DNA of 64,000 nt, taken from the NCBI RefSeq assembly GCF_000275845.1, contig NW_006766883.1, positions 1,935,722 to 1,999,721 on the forward strand, read 5' to 3'. The DNA comes from Dichomitus squalens LYAD-421 SS1 (lineage: Eukaryota; Basidiomycota; Agaricomycetes; Polyporales; Polyporaceae). Shown here in pieces: positions 21,856 through 35,096 of this stretch (its first letter is position 1; each line of letters opens with the position of its first letter). A program made the position numbers and the translations under genes. The notes below the pieces were generated by a model. That model was given only the letters and a program-made list of their open reading frames with translations. It ran no database searches and was not told the origin of the DNA.

Positions 21856-23390
21856 TCAGAAATATCCATAGTGCCGCGTAGGTTTACTCACCTCTAGATC
21901 TGGAGGTGTCTCTCCCGTAGTGTTAGACTCAGACGGCAACGCCTAGGCGAGCAAGAAATCTCAGCAATCAAGAGCAGCAATCATTCGTATGCGACTCACT
22001 GGTAACGCCTTATGCACATTTGGAGACCATGAATTGACCTTCTTCACAAACTGCTCACGACTGGTGGACAGGTAGGCAGCACCTTCAATGTCGGATTTGA
22101 AAGTCGAGGAAACCGTGGCTGCAGCTAGCGGTAACTTCATCCATGGAACCGTCATACGTAGAGGCTGGGAGGATGTTCGAGTACTACTCCTTCCATAGCC
22201 ATAGCTCGTTAAAATGCTCGCACTAATCCTCTGCGCTACTCCGCCTGACTCGCGCAACCCAACGAGGACCACTATGAGTGTATAGGACACGCCCTACGAG
22301 CGTCGTGCATCAGTGACCGTACAAGCACCTAGTATGGGGCTTACGATAATAGGCGTCAGTGCATCGATGCAGAACATCTCCGGGTTGATGCCTGCAAGGA
22401 ATGTAGCTAGGAGTAAGAGGAGAACAATGGTGTACAGCGCTGCAGACTGTATGAGGGCGACCAGGACACTCCGCTGCGCCTCCAGCGGGCCCCTGCCTTG
22501 TTTGGATGCCTTCCGATTTGACCAGTAAATGCATATGATGATCCATGCTGCAGATAAATGGAGAGGGTCAGTCACTGGGGTGCAGCTTTAATAACGTACT
22601 GACTTGTGGTGAATACGTTTGAAACTGTAGCAAGCAGAAGGAATGCTGCCAGCCACTGAGAACCGCTGTCGCTGAGACTTGGTACTCTCCAGCTTCCCCA
22701 GGGGAACACGAGGCATGAGATGTATCCAGTTGCTGCGGCAGTACACATTAGAATATATTGTCATGATGGATGAGAATATGCTCTCCACCTGCAGTTCCGA
22801 GCAAAAGAATGGTGGTGATGAGTAGTATGTAAGGGTTATAGTCTGACACAACGAAAGCCCGGTAAGCCTACGATATCCTGACCGTCATAAGCAAAATCAA
22901 TGCCCAAGCAAGTCAACACGTACCATAACAGTGTCACCCAGGAGGGTTTGCGTTGTGTAAATGAATTGTTTAGCTATGTACGTGGGCTTCTGAGCATCGG
23001 TGAAGTAACCGAAGGCGCTTTTCACGCCATAATCGGTAACAAACGCATCGAACCCGCGCGCCACGTCGATGGTGAGGTGCTAAACTTGATCAACACCTGT
23101 GAGCACCTGCGGAAGGTATCCTAGACGTACTGCACCCGCCAGGAGTAACATGAAAGTAGCCACGCCGCAGAGAGAGAGGATGCTTCGAGTGGATTTCACG
23201 CGGATCTTAGGCAAGCTAACCCACAGCGCCATACTGTATAGCACAACGAAGATGCCGAAAAAGAGAGATTCGAAGAAGAAAGAAAAGAACTAGGGCAGGT
23301 GGCACATGGTCAATGGCAGAAACGATATAGATAAAGACATGACAACCATACCTGCGCTGCAGGGACGACCATGAAATCGGAGTGCGCCAT
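21856..23390 (-). CDS. Seven-transmembrane protein of a basidiomycete family
   Basis: Assembled from several short exons. The ATG at 23390 starts MAHSDFMVVPAAQ, then FFESLFFGIFVVLYSMALWV, the linker KIRVKSTRS, ILSLCGVATFMLLLAGAV, the extracellular-type segment DVARGFDAFVTDYG to QFIYTTQTLLGDTVM, AYRAFVVSDYNPYILLITT, GYISCLVFPWGSW, WLAAFLLLATVSNVFTT, WIIICIYWSNRKASKQGR, SVLVALIQSAALYTIVLLLL, EMFCIDALTPII and GVSYTLIVVLVGLRESGG. The tail is Ser/Thr-rich, reaching a TGA at 21856. This helix pattern, with a TQ…LGD loop and a ‘YR’ helix, is a large family in mushrooms with no established ligand. One earlier intron/exon edge (around 23090–23120) is unresolved. Confidence 0.75.
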
Positions 23391-26300
23391 AGTGGTAGCC
23401 AACCCGCAGCCACTACATCAACAGTGAACATCAGTCCAGCCGAGCCCAGAGTCGAGTGTGAAGAGGAAGACGCACCAAGTGGGTGTTAAAGTCGAGATTC
23501 TGCACCTCCCAGCGAATCTATTAATGCCCGACTGATTGTGCCCACACCAGTGCAGTCGGTGAGAAGGGCTCATTACGGCGCATTGCCGTTGTCTATGCTT
23601 CCCCACTACCTGTGCAAGTTCGCAGTCAGCAACGACGCCGAAAACGCGCGGATGTAGAGAGAAGGTGCTGTGTATGAGCTGATTCAACAAAGAGAAGCGT
23701 CGGTGTGGACACAACTGTATCGGACATATCGAGAAAACAGCAAGATCCTTTTCAACGCACAACAAGCATGCAACCGTCACGTCCAGACGTAGCCACCACA
23801 GCATAGAGATGGCTGTCAATACGCCATCTCCAGTGTTTATGAAAATGGGAAGGCCAGATGCCATACCGCTACGTCGGAACTTCTCGAGCCTCGACCAAAA
23901 TCATCCGCGTGTGCAGACTCCTGGGTCAGACCTGAGACAATATAAGAGACTAGAACGAGAGTTACGTGTTGACAATCTGCCAATGGGAGCAGATGAGGAA
24001 CGATTTCATCGGTTTCGATGCCGGTCAATACCGGCTCCTGCACAGCTTGGCCATCTGGCGCGCGGCTCTTTTTGGTGGCATATACCTCTGTCAGACATCT
24101 ACACCAGCTAGTATGTTAATCGTTGGGACCTTCATACCCAAATTTGCACCCTCTCCTGCACAAAAGGCTGTATTTCATTGCCTCAAACCGCCTCGACTAT
24201 TGGTCAGACGGTCTGGGTGTCCCAAGCAGAACTTCAAGATCTCCACACTATAGTCTTCCATCAGTGCGTTCTCCGATTGCACCTGGTGCAAACTGGAGAG
24301 GCTACTGGAACCTGGGTAATTGCCGGGATATCTGAGTTGAGTATTTGCCTTATTCACACTGAGAATGTCGATAGTACCCTCATGACAACTCACCTCAGTG
24401 AGGTTACATTTGGCCTGGCATCCCTGAATGCTTCCCGCTTCACTGAATGAAGGTCGACCCGGTAGGTGAATATCAGAGGTACATCTTGGTAGCTAATCGG
24501 CTTTCTGTGACAGTACGTTGGCGGCTTTGTGCGATGTCACTCGCGCTGCGACTTCGCGCTACAAGCGCCTCGCAACTAATCCGCCATGTTGGCACACACC
24601 ACAAACCCCGCCGCGTCCTTGTGACAGTCCTCTCTACTGCGAAGAGTGTAACCCATGCGGCCAATTGCCTCGTTATCTGGCAATGGGAGACACACACTTC
24701 ATTTGCCGAAGACTGTGCGCAGTTATGCGTGCAGACTGCGCGCGGCGCCAGTAAGCTGCGGACTACACCAAGTCCCATCGATTTGCGCTGAACTCATCAA
24801 CCCCTTACAGTATTGCGACACTAAACCAGGCCTCGTACAAGCCATCAAGTTCGACGTAAATTGCTGCGCCGGATGCGAGTTTTGACGAAATTGGATTGGG
24901 CTCCCGGTCTCCAAACTTCGACCTTCTCCCGCAGTCAACTGCCAGAGGACCAGGCGCTCCTCATAAATTTCGCCATGTCCTGTTGGACTCTCCCCATCGT
25001 ACTGCTTCTCCCTCAGTGCTTTGGTGGCCTGGTCATTGGTCTCCATCCCGTGAAGCTGCGATCGTATCCTGTCTTTACTCGTACTTCAGCCCCTCGTGTT
25101 CACGATGCTCCCTTCGACGCCTTTCCCTAGTGCTAATGCAACCATGGCATACATGAGTATGAACAACTCTTGTCATCTTTGCACAGGCTGACCCAACGCT
25201 ATTTGTGTATCTGTGCTCGGTCGCGGATAAGCTGAGAATGGGCCACCCGCGAGCACCGGAAGACCTCGCCCGGTACCTGCCTCCGCCTCCAAAGTCGTCA
25301 GTCCTGTCGCTGTCAGTATCTCAATAACCTTGGTACTGTCGATCTTCGTGTGGCGATTCGTCGTCTGCATCCGACGCGGACGACGGGAGAGGTCTCCCGG
25401 TCTCCTTGCCAGCTTGGGTCTTGTACCGAGACCTCGACTTTACGAGCCACTGCTGGTGCCTCCACGCTTCGTATCAGGTGTGAACGGGGGATGGGGGAGC
25501 CTGATGGTCAGCTACATCTTGTGTCTTGGACGTTTTTCAGGCTGACCGATAGACAGCCATTGACGATGAGCTATCTCCCCGTCGACGATCTGCCTACCAC
25601 TTCGCAGTCTTCAAGGCGGCGTTTTGAACGGAGAAGGGACGTGGGTGTCAGCCGGCGTGCGCAAGTCATGGTCTTGGTCGCATTGCCTACGGCGCAGAAT
25701 GCACGGACGGGCCCTCCTGCGTCGTGTATTGGGGTCGTCGATGTTCGATGTTCGTAATTACAGCGTCCTCGCCTACCAGCAGAACCTCCTGACATGCAAT
25801 ATAATTTTGTTAGATGACTCTCATGGAGCTTTCTAGAGAATATGAATCGTACGGTATCATTGTGTCGCAGGGAACGTTCAGATCGGTAGACTTGGGTGCT
25901 CTGTATCACCCGTCTCCATATTTGTTGTCGGTCCATCATGATTTCTGCTTGCACCGGCAGCCTGCCTAGAGGGTATTGGTGCGGCCAACGTATCATTCGT
26001 ATTGCACATATCACGAGCTGACGAGGTATTTACGTATGCTTTTACCTGTATTTATAAACGGATCGTGGTAGGTCCTCAGGCCTCACCATGGGCCTGGCGC
26101 CCCCGGAAAACCCCCGGTTCGACAAGGCAAAAAGCGCGTTCAACGGTCGCACCGTGGAAATGGGATCTCACCGTTGAATATCACCCGTCAGTTATCCGCG
26201 GCGGCAACGTGTTTTTACATCCGTAGAGATTTACCACCTGAGACGCCAAGCTGAACGGGGTTATTCCACGGTTGCTCTCGGTATCCGCAAACAATCCTGC

Positions 26301-27768
26301 ATGTGCCGGCCCTAAACATGGGCGCCAAATGCCAGTCGCCCTGATTCTGACCATTCTCTCGTCTGCATCGACATTCTCCTGTTGCTTGTGACATCTGACT
26401 TTCATGGAACTATCTTAGGGTGCGTTGGGTGCATGACTGCTGTCGTGTCTACATTTCTTGGTCCCCTTTATCACCGTTCCTGGGGTGTCCATACAGTACC
26501 AGAGTCGTCGGGCAGAGCCCAGTGATGGACGGTCGGCATAAGGTAAGTCGCAATCTTCAGAGTTGTGAGTTTCTCAGGTAAGTCCAGCTATGTTGTTTGG
26601 CCATTCTGGCAAAGATATCGATCAGGTAAGTCACTCTTCTCAAATATCTGCATTCTCCCCGGTGAGTATTTGCTGCTCTTCCCTGAATATCTGACTCCGT
26701 CTACCCAAACTCCCATATGTGTCCTTAGTGTTGGCATGGATGTACTGCAGGAGTGGCAAGGGTCAAAAGGACGTGGTCGTTGAGAGTACCAGAGGGTCTC
26801 GAGCTTGCATAGTTTATATCAATATCCCTACCTGCACTATGTACTCAGCATGCCGTAATGCGACTGTAACGCTGCAATCTGCAGCGTGTTTAGCTACACT
26901 ATTGTACTGCATCATAAGTGATTCCCTATTGATATCCAGCTGGCGCAAGCGAGGATCCGGCACCCGGAAACCGTGCAAATTCCCATGTTTTACAGATGTA
27001 AATCCCACCCTTCCAACCCGCTGTCTAACCGAGGTTTTTCGCCTGTCTGAGACCACACCAGATTGACCGTGGAAAGCCGTCATCTTGACGCGCTTTTTGC
27101 TCGTCCATAAACCGGTGTTCACTCAGGGTGTTCTGCTCCATTTCCTTGGCCGGACCGCACTATTTCCTCGGTTTTCTCCTGTGGGTTTTGCACAGTCCCG
27201 GGCGCCATAGTGCCTAAGGCTACATCACTCTTCGGTGCGTAGATCCATACAACTTTCCACACCACCAGAGAATTGGGCAAAGGCAAAAATGGTCTATTCA
27301 TTATATACCTACTAGACTAGCACTTCGTTGTCTGCTCAGCAGGACCTCCGATGGAGTTGTAAGGTGTACAAAGGGGTAATTCAGAGCAGATGCAGATGAA
27401 GCAGTGTGGCTGCTAGCTAGCGCTATTTCAAGACGTCATCGCAGCTGACATATGATTCGCCCATTTTGAGTCCCTCAAGATGCTACTTCGACGTGTACAC
27501 TAGTGTTGAGAAGGACTAGATAGCTACTGTGGTATAGATCAACTTATGCAATTCGCATGCAACCTCAATGAGACACGCAGGCGGACTATGTATTACGGTA
27601 CCAATAAGGAGTGGATCACTATGGATCGGGGAAGTGGATCTTGATGGGAAGGTAGCGACAGCACGTGTTGGATCGATGAGGATATAGCACCAGCCATATC
27701 GCTCGCGCATGCTTCCTCCCTACTCCTCATCATCTCTGCTCACCGCCTAACGACCCCTCAGGACCACC
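23391..27768. other. Gene-poor 4.4-kb region
   Basis: No confident gene. The only protein-like stretch is at 25250–25480 (+), where VVSPVAVSISITLVLSIFVW is followed by RRGRRER: one membrane helix with a basic flank, typical of the C-terminal part of single-pass surface proteins. Cys-rich reading near 24590–24750 (+) could be an ectodomain, but frames are broken and I could not build a gene. The segment 26.0–27.3 kb has long non-coding, repeat-like sequence with several GGTAAGTC repeats near 26540–26630. Confidence 0.45.
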
Positions 27769-29342
27769 ATGGATGAAGAGTACGATGTATGCCATTTCCC
27801 GCACTCATACAAATTGGCTACCATAACCGACTGCGTTAATAGGTAATCGTTCTCGGTACCGGCTTGACCGAATGTATTCTGTCTGGTCTCCTGTCTGTTG
27901 AGGGCAAGAAGGTCCTCCACATGGACCGCAATGACTACTACGGCGGCGACAGTGCTTCCCTGAACCTCACTCAGGTTAGCTTCAACGTCAGATCCCTCTG
28001 GCATCGGCTCATCTGAATGCATGATCTGCATGTATAGCTCTACCGCAAGTTCCGTGATGGCGCCTCTCCTCCCCAGGACCTCGGTCGCGACCGCGACTAT
28101 GCGGTTGACCTCATCCCTAAATTCATTATCGCGTCCGGCGAGCTCACCCGCATCCTGGTCCATACCGATGTGACACGTTACCTCGAGTTCAAGCAGATCG
28201 CGGGCAGCTTCGTTTACCGCGATGGCAAGATCAGCAAGGTCCCCAGTACGGAGATGGAGGCGGTCAAGAGCCCGCTCATGGGTCTCTTTGAGAAGCGGAG
28301 GGCAAAGAAATTTTTTGAATTCCTCCAGACCTGGAAGGATGAAGATCCGGCGACTCATCAGGGTAAGTCGTTTTGACGACATCTGCCGCCCAGCTTCGTT
28401 GAGCAAAAGGGTCGCAGGCATCGATTTGGACAAGGACACCATGTCTACCGTCTATGAGAAGTTCGGCCTCGAACCTGGAACCCAAGATTTCATTGGTCAT
28501 GCCATGGCGCTCTACCTTGACGACGAGTAAGCAACTCGCCTTGTCGTGTGTGCATTCATTGATCTTTGTGCAGCTACAAGAAGAAGCCTGCACGGCCAAC
28601 CTACGAGCGTATCGTCCTCTACACCTCTTCTATGGCTCGCTATGGAAAATCACCGTACATCTACCCCCTCTATGGTCTCGGCGAGCTTCCCCAGGCGTTC
28701 GCCCGTCTGAGTGCCATTTACGGCGGTACATACATGCTCGACAAGCCCATCGACGAGATCGTCACAGACGCCGATGGCAAGTTCGTCGGCGTCCGCTCCG
28801 GCAACGAGACTGTCAAGGCCAAGCAGGTCGTTGGTGACCCCAGCTACTTCGGTGCCGGTAAGGCCCAGGAAGGCGGGAAGGTCCGCGTCATCGAGGAGGG
28901 CAAGGTTGTTCGTGCGATCTGCTTCCTCAAGCACCCTATCCCCGGCACAGACGACGCGGACTCCGCACAGATTATCATTCCCCAGAACCAGGTTGGCCGC
29001 CGCAACGACATCTACGTCGCGTTGGTGTCTTCCACCCACAATGTCTGCGCAAAGGACGTCTACGTCGCGATTGTCTCTACTGTTGTCGAGACCGACCGGC
29101 CCGAGCAGGAGATCCAGCCCGGTCTTGCGCTCCTCGGCCCCATCCACGAGAAGTTTGTTTCGGTTTCCTCGTTGTATACCCCTACATCTACGGGCGAGAC
29201 GGACAACATCTTCATCACCCGCTCGTACGACGCGACCTCCCATTTCGAGACCGTCGTTGACGATGTGCACGACGTCTGGAAGAGGATCTTCGGTGGCAAG
29301 GAGCTCGTGCTTAAGAAGCGCGACGTTCAAGTCGAGGCTTAG
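27769..29342 (+). CDS. GDI1: Rab GDP-dissociation inhibitor
   Basis: Exons 27769–27786, 27843–27974, 28038–28362, 28418–28526 and 28574–29342. The first exon is only 18 nt (MDEEYD), so the nucleotide-binding-fold motif [18 protein letters not shown] begins in exon 2. Then come [81 protein letters not shown] and [13 protein letters not shown]. Total length is ~450 residues as in yeast Gdi1 and animal GDI. It extracts prenylated GDP-bound Rab GTPases from membranes and keeps them soluble for reuse in vesicle traffic. All conserved blocks are present. The gene converges on Rav1 with 226 bp between stops. Confidence 0.96.
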
Positions 29343-29568
29343 ATAATCTATCTCTGCCCTGTTGAAGGTATTCGATTACGTCTTTACGCATATTCATGCT
29401 GGTGTTGGTTTGGTCGCCGTTTACGTCCAATTCATGTATAGGAAGTAGGAAGACACATTTCATCACTGTACTTGTCACAGGAAAACATTCATCGCATGTT
29501 CGAGCGGTCTCCGCGTGAGCCTGACACAAACTCGTGTACGAATCATACGCAAAAACCCGAGGAGGGTA

Positions 29569-32500
29569 TCAGAAGAATGCATTCATGTCGAACTCGGGTA
29601 CACTGACATCCTGCTTGGCGGATTTCATGAGGCTGCCGATGCCCGCTTTGCGCGCAACGAGGTCGCCTTCCTCCTTGAACTCCTCCCTGGTGATCGGCAG
29701 AGGTGATTTGTCCCGAGTCGGTGACCCTGTTGGCGATGCTCTCCGTGTCGTAGGCGCAGTTGTGACGTCAATATCGATGAGGATGGATGACTTGTTACGC
29801 AACGCAGGCTCGAGCGCAAAGCGCGTGGAGATGGGGCTCGGTGGGTGAAGGGCTCGGCTGTCCCTGACCACTGTCGATGGTCTCTCAAATGACCATGTTC
29901 GTACGAGATCCAGCGCGAGCGCATGACAACCTATGACACATGTCAACGCCGCGCTATACCCATGAGAATAACGAAGCATACCCATTCTGCAGAAAACGCG
30001 TGCGATCTGCAAGACAAAATTGAATTCGGTGCGACCAGAGATCTCGCTGGTGCCCTGCGCGGTCTGTAGCGTTTTCGACTTCAGCTGCGAAAAGAGCAAG
30101 GCCAAACTTGGGTCGTCGTAGTGAGGGTCGCCGATCTCGGGGATGTTAGCATCCACAGCAGATGCTACGTCCTCCAGTGGATTCTGTGATCCTTGATGAG
30201 CACAGGACATCAGATCGAGTGAGTATAGATGGGAACTTACCACCAAAATCCGAACGGCGAGATCACGTCGGCGAAGCAGCCAGCATGCCCAACTCGCTAA
30301 CCATCTATTTCCATCTTTGAAGGCCAACGGGATGACAGTTCCGGTCAAGATGTCTTGTAGGATGGGGCCGTCATCGCCCTCTACCACCCGAGCAAGTGCG
30401 ACTGCCAGCTGCCAATCCCTGACGTTCTTCAAGAGCACGCTCACGGCATCCTTAAGGCTACCGCCTAGAAGGAAGAAGGCCGCAGCATATTCTGCATGCA
30501 TGTCAGATCGACAATTGAATCATACTGCGGAGGGTGGAACAGTCGTACCGAAACGGCGCTTGCTCAGCAATGCGAACGCGTTCTTCTGCGCCGCAGTGCG
30601 CCAACGAGGCTCATTGAAGTCGTTGTTGAGGAACTTGAGCATCACTTGCTGTTCTTTGTGCCACGCCGCCTGCCGCCAGAGCCCATGCACAAGCTTGACT
30701 TTGCCGAGCGCGAAGTAGAACAAGCTACATGCCGTAGGGTCGCGGTTGTCTCCGGCCATGTACTCGTTGCGAGCTATTACTTCTAGGTGTGCTCGCTACC
30801 CAAACGTATACTGTTGGCTGCAGCGGACGAACCAAATATAAATAAGAGTACTGACCATGGCGTCTCGAGATTGCATCCAGACGAACACGCCTAGCGCCCG
30901 TGCATCTGCCCAACTCATCTTGCCGTGACTGCACGCGGCCACGGATGTCGAGAGAAGCAGCTCCTGGCTCTCGCTGTGAAACGCCCAAATCATGTCCCGA
31001 TACCGTAGCCGCTCGCGTCGTTCTAGACGCAAACCCGATGCTATAGCACTAGTGCCATTGGCCGTAGACGTTGGAGTGCTCGGTTCCGAGGCACGACGAT
31101 TCAGTATGTAAAAGTTGCGCATGGAGATGAGGTACCGAAGTCCATTCGGGTCGAGTGCGCGGCGCTGTTGGTCGATCTTCACAAGACCGTTAGCGGTGAG
31201 GTCCCTAGGACGAAGGACGGGCAGTCAACGTACTTCCAGCGTTGTCTGGATAAGGATAAGCAAAGACGCATGCTCCTTCGGGGTAAGATGAGGGATCGGT
31301 TTCTCCTCCAAGCGATCGAGCAGCTTCTGAATGGCTGGCGGGGAGAAGGGGTCCTCGTCGGGGCTGTATGGCAAAGCGGAATCAACAGACGATCGCCGTT
31401 ACGAACACAGAAACGTACTCATCCCTACTATCCAGAGTGTCGAACAGTAAAGAGTGCTGCGGCTTGCGCGGCCCTTTGACCTAAACAATCCTTTCGTCAG
31501 CTTCTCCTTCATGCATTTTCGAGGTGGAACTGACCGGTCGAGCCGTCTCATGCTCAGTCCGGAAGTATTCTTCAATCGGAAGGTTCTCCCATTCATGTAT
31601 GCTCTTGCCGGACTCGACGTTGTGAGAGAGGTTGATGACGACCTTCTTCACCAGTTCGATTTTGCCTGCCATACCGCCTCAGCAATAGCTGCGCCACGGA
31701 AGCAGCGCACATACCCCAAAGCAGGCATTGTAGAATCATCTGCGGGTTCCAGTCATCCAGCGGTCCGTTCAGCCTCGCGACATGCTCGAACAAGCTCTCT
31801 TTCTCCGATTCGATAGGGCCAACTTGACCCTTCTGGCCGTACATGAATTGGAGATGTCCTGCACCGACCAGCAGCGTTCCTCGAGCCAGCCAGATAGAGT
31901 CACTGATCGGATGAGGGATCATACTATGCGGACAAAGTCAGCACACTCCCTTCCCAGAATACAGAAAACTGCACGCCTTCCTATGTCAATCCTCCAACAC
32001 ACGCCCCATCCCGGAGTCTCGTCGAAGTACGTTGCGCGTTGCTGGCATAGCAGCTCGACCCTATGAGCGAAACCGACGGCGAGGATAGACTGATTATCCG
32101 GCGTCGCTGTCCAGTCTAGATCATTCACAGGGTCCGATAAACTGCGGAAGGGGGTTCGATAGCAATATCTCCGGATGATAGAAGCAGACTTACCTAAAGA
32201 CTTGACGGTACTCGAGTCCGAGGGAGAACTCCGATACCTTGGAGTCCCAGATGGTCAGCTCCTCCCCTTCAGGGCCGGGAACGACTGCATCGGGGCGATA
32301 GTATTAGCTGCAGAGCTGGGCTCGAACGTAAAGCGTTGAGCGGCACGCACCGAGACAGGACTTCTTCGCGGAGCTACAGCGTGCCCGCGTGATGCCTTTC
32401 CTGCCCGTTCGCACCTTCCCCGTACACTTCCACGCCGCTCCCGCTGCAGCGCCATTTGCAGCCAAGGCAACTCCGTTGACCGCCGGCACCAACAAGTCGT

Positions 32501-34713
32501 TCTCGGGAGCCCAAAACGCGAGCTCTCCCTCTTCAGATATGCTCAGCAGCACGCCGTGCCGCTCTCCGGCGCGGGTGTCTGAAGGCAATTGTCCGACCCA
32601 AGACATTGGATCGACAGGGAGAATCATCTTTGACGGCGTAGAGAACGGTAAGGAAAGCTCGGAGAACAGTGTCAAAGAAGGTGCCGTGGTGGATAGAGTG
32701 GCGGAAACGAGGAGGATTGTCTGGGAAGCGGTGACCCCTACCAGAGTGCGCACCGGCTGCGAGTGGGGAGCCGAGAGCACGAACAACAGACTCAATGAAG
32801 GGACGGCGAGGGAGACGGGCGGAGACGTGTGGAGAATGACAAGGCCGGTCTCGGAGGAGTACGTGGCAAAGTAGCGACCTGCACATATCAGTTGATGTGA
32901 GCGATGGGCATATTACAGGGTTGACAACAGCACGGACCGGCATCGATGACGACAAAATGGTCCACATGTCCAGTCTCTTCGGCGGACCATTTTCCCGTTT
33001 TCACCAAGCTCCTGGTCTTGGCCCAGTCGTAAGCCCAGACTTCCCCGCACCCGTCTGCGCATATCAAACCGACGCCCTCGCCGTTTGGTGTCCTCACATA
33101 GCGCACGATCTCCGCTCGAGGATCCTCCGTGACTGAACCGTCCGCATGCGAGTGCTCTGCCCCGGATGCCACTTTCCTTAGACCCTCTGCTCGAGCATCA
33201 AAGAAGAGAAGCACTGAGAGCTCGTAGGATGCGAGAGGTGGAGAGGTGACAAGTGTGAGTATCCCCTTTGCGGGGTTCGGCACAACGTAGAGATGCCCAG
33301 GAGGTCCAGGTAGTATTCCTGGAGCCGTTTGGAGGAGGGTGAACTGATTCAGGAGCGTGGGTGGTCGACGGTCGATGTTCTGCCCTTTGAATGAGGACGC
33401 ATACAATCAGTCATCAAGAAGTAGCATGACGCACCGCGACGCCCTGCACGACCATCGAACCATCGCCTAGCACACGAAGGAAGATGTCCCATCCCTCTTC
33501 TGCAATTTCCCGTATCCGTCGTCGTCGTGCGTCCTCTTCTGCGGTCACGGGGTCGGAGAGTACCGACTTGAGTGCGGCCCCCATGACTTCACGGTCCAGC
33601 CAGTAAATACCGGAGCTGCTCTGTTGTGACGCGATCGAGAAAGGTAATGAGGAGAATGTGTCGAGAGCGGCGTGAAGTTGAAGGTACTGAGGCGCATCTA
33701 AGACTGGCATGAATATTCGAAGCGTTGCGTCGGAAGTGACAGTATAGAGGATGGGGTCGTCTCTTCTAAGCGATGAGTCCTTCCCATACTTGCTTGTGAG
33801 ACGAGAGAACGACTTGCCTACTAGAGGATGGGGAGTTGCGCCAATTGAGATCGGTTACGAGACGGGGGTGTGGAATAGCTTGGGTCTGGCGTCCAGTAGT
33901 CGTCAAATATACGCGGACTACATTTTCGTGCTGTGATGTGCCACTCGGTATCATCCCTCTGGGCTGTATGCAGAGTTCAGACTCACCATGGAGGTAGTCG
34001 ACATGTACATTAGAGACGGCGAGAATCGCACACGGGATAAAGTAGGAACACTGTTCAATCGGTGATGAATGTACATACATCGCGGTGCGAAAGAATGTAG
34101 GGCATACGTGCACGACCACTTTAACGACCATGTGGGCAGGTCATTCTCTAGGATTAAGGTGTACACAGATAGACTAGATCGTGTGCCGACAGCGAGCAGA
34201 CCTAGAGGGGTTGAGACGTAGGCAGGATAAAACGAGGAATACAATTACCAGATATGCAATCAAGCGCAGTGACTTGCTGGTCATCAGGAAGCTTAAGTGA
34301 AGAATGAACGCGCCAGTAATCGTTCTGAGGTCCTGACAAGGACCAGGCGACAACACGGTGGTCCAGGGACGCGACCACCTGCCGAAGGTGGGTCAGAGGG
34401 AAGCCTCCATAGTACTGGATCTGGCATACCAATTTCATGGTGTTCTCGACGGACAGACATCGCACCGATTGGTTGATATGACGGGTGGATGGGAAGACCT
34501 CCCAGAAGGCAAGAGCTCGAACGAAAGCTAGAGTGTGTGCATTGAAAATGGCGATGGAGTCTGCAAACGGATATAGCTACAGCAAGTGATCAACATGGGT
34601 GAAGCGTGGAGGCAGGCGGTGAGAAGACATGCCAGGAGAGTCTCGCGAGGCAGGTGGAGGAAGTGAAGGTTGGCAGGAGGGCAGCCAGTGTATGATTGTA
34701 TGAGGTCGAGCAT
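29569..34713 (-). CDS. RAV1: RAVE complex subunit Rav1 (DmX/rabconnectin-3 family)
   Basis: A long multi-exon gene. The ATG at 34713 begins MLDLIQSYTGCPPANLHFLH; an intron after ETLLA is followed by YSIAIFNAHTLAFVRALAFW, VRCLSVENTMKLVCQIQYY and LDHRVVAWSLSG, the N-terminal WD40 propeller. Later exons carry LYVVPNPAKGILTLVTSP, IWAFHSESQELLLST, KMSWADARALGVFVW, then LFYFALGKVKLVHGLWRQAA, HKEQQVMLKFLNNDFNEPRW and YAAAFFLLGGSLKDAVSVLL, the Rav1 C-terminal domain. It ends PEFDMNAFF. Rav1 is the large scaffold of RAVE, which reassembles V1 with V0 of the vacuolar H+-ATPase. Several internal exon edges were not resolved. It diverges from the fasciclin gene with 383 bp between starts. Confidence 0.9.
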
Positions 34714-35096
34714 TATGGCGGGGGCAGCAGTAGAGTATGGAGGGGCTTGCGAAAGATGGAGATGCGTCTAGAGGGACGACGGGGGCTATGGGAGCATTCT
34801 AGCAGAAAGAAAGAATGGGCGGCGACCAGAGGGCTGAGAGCAGTCGAAGACGATGCCGTACCCGTCCTCTGAGGCGTCGTGCGCGACCATGGGCGCCCGA
34901 AACGGCACGTGGGGGGCACGCAGGACGTCATCTCGACCCCGGTCGCCGCAGTCGCCGCACAGTTCCCCTGCAGAGCCCGTCCGTTTCCGCGTCCTCTGCA
35001 CTTCCTCTTGCCCTCCCCGCTCCCTTCTATCCCGCTCTACTCTCTCAGTCGCAGTCCACGTTCTGCTCCGAGTTGAACCCAGGCGCGACCCCTGCG
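34714..35096. promoter_or_regulatory. Divergent promoter region (RAV1 / fasciclin gene)
   Basis: The 383 bp between two oppositely oriented starts. The right half is rich in C/T tracts (CCGTTTCCGCGTCCTC…TCTCTCAG), as is common in fungal 5' UTRs just before a start. No specific factor site identified. Confidence 0.45.

Noticed and set aside
26090..27120. Inverted similarity between 26125–26150 and 27090–27110 (GCAAAAAGCGCGT)
   Set aside because: Only about 13 matching bases with weak flanks; no element boundaries or coding content, so chance is possible.
34815..35096. Upstream extension of the fasciclin reading frame beginning MGGDQRAESSRRRC
   Set aside because: The frame is open, but it is Arg-rich GC sequence without a signal peptide, and the ATG at 35097 gives a clean signal peptide directly before the FAS1 domains.
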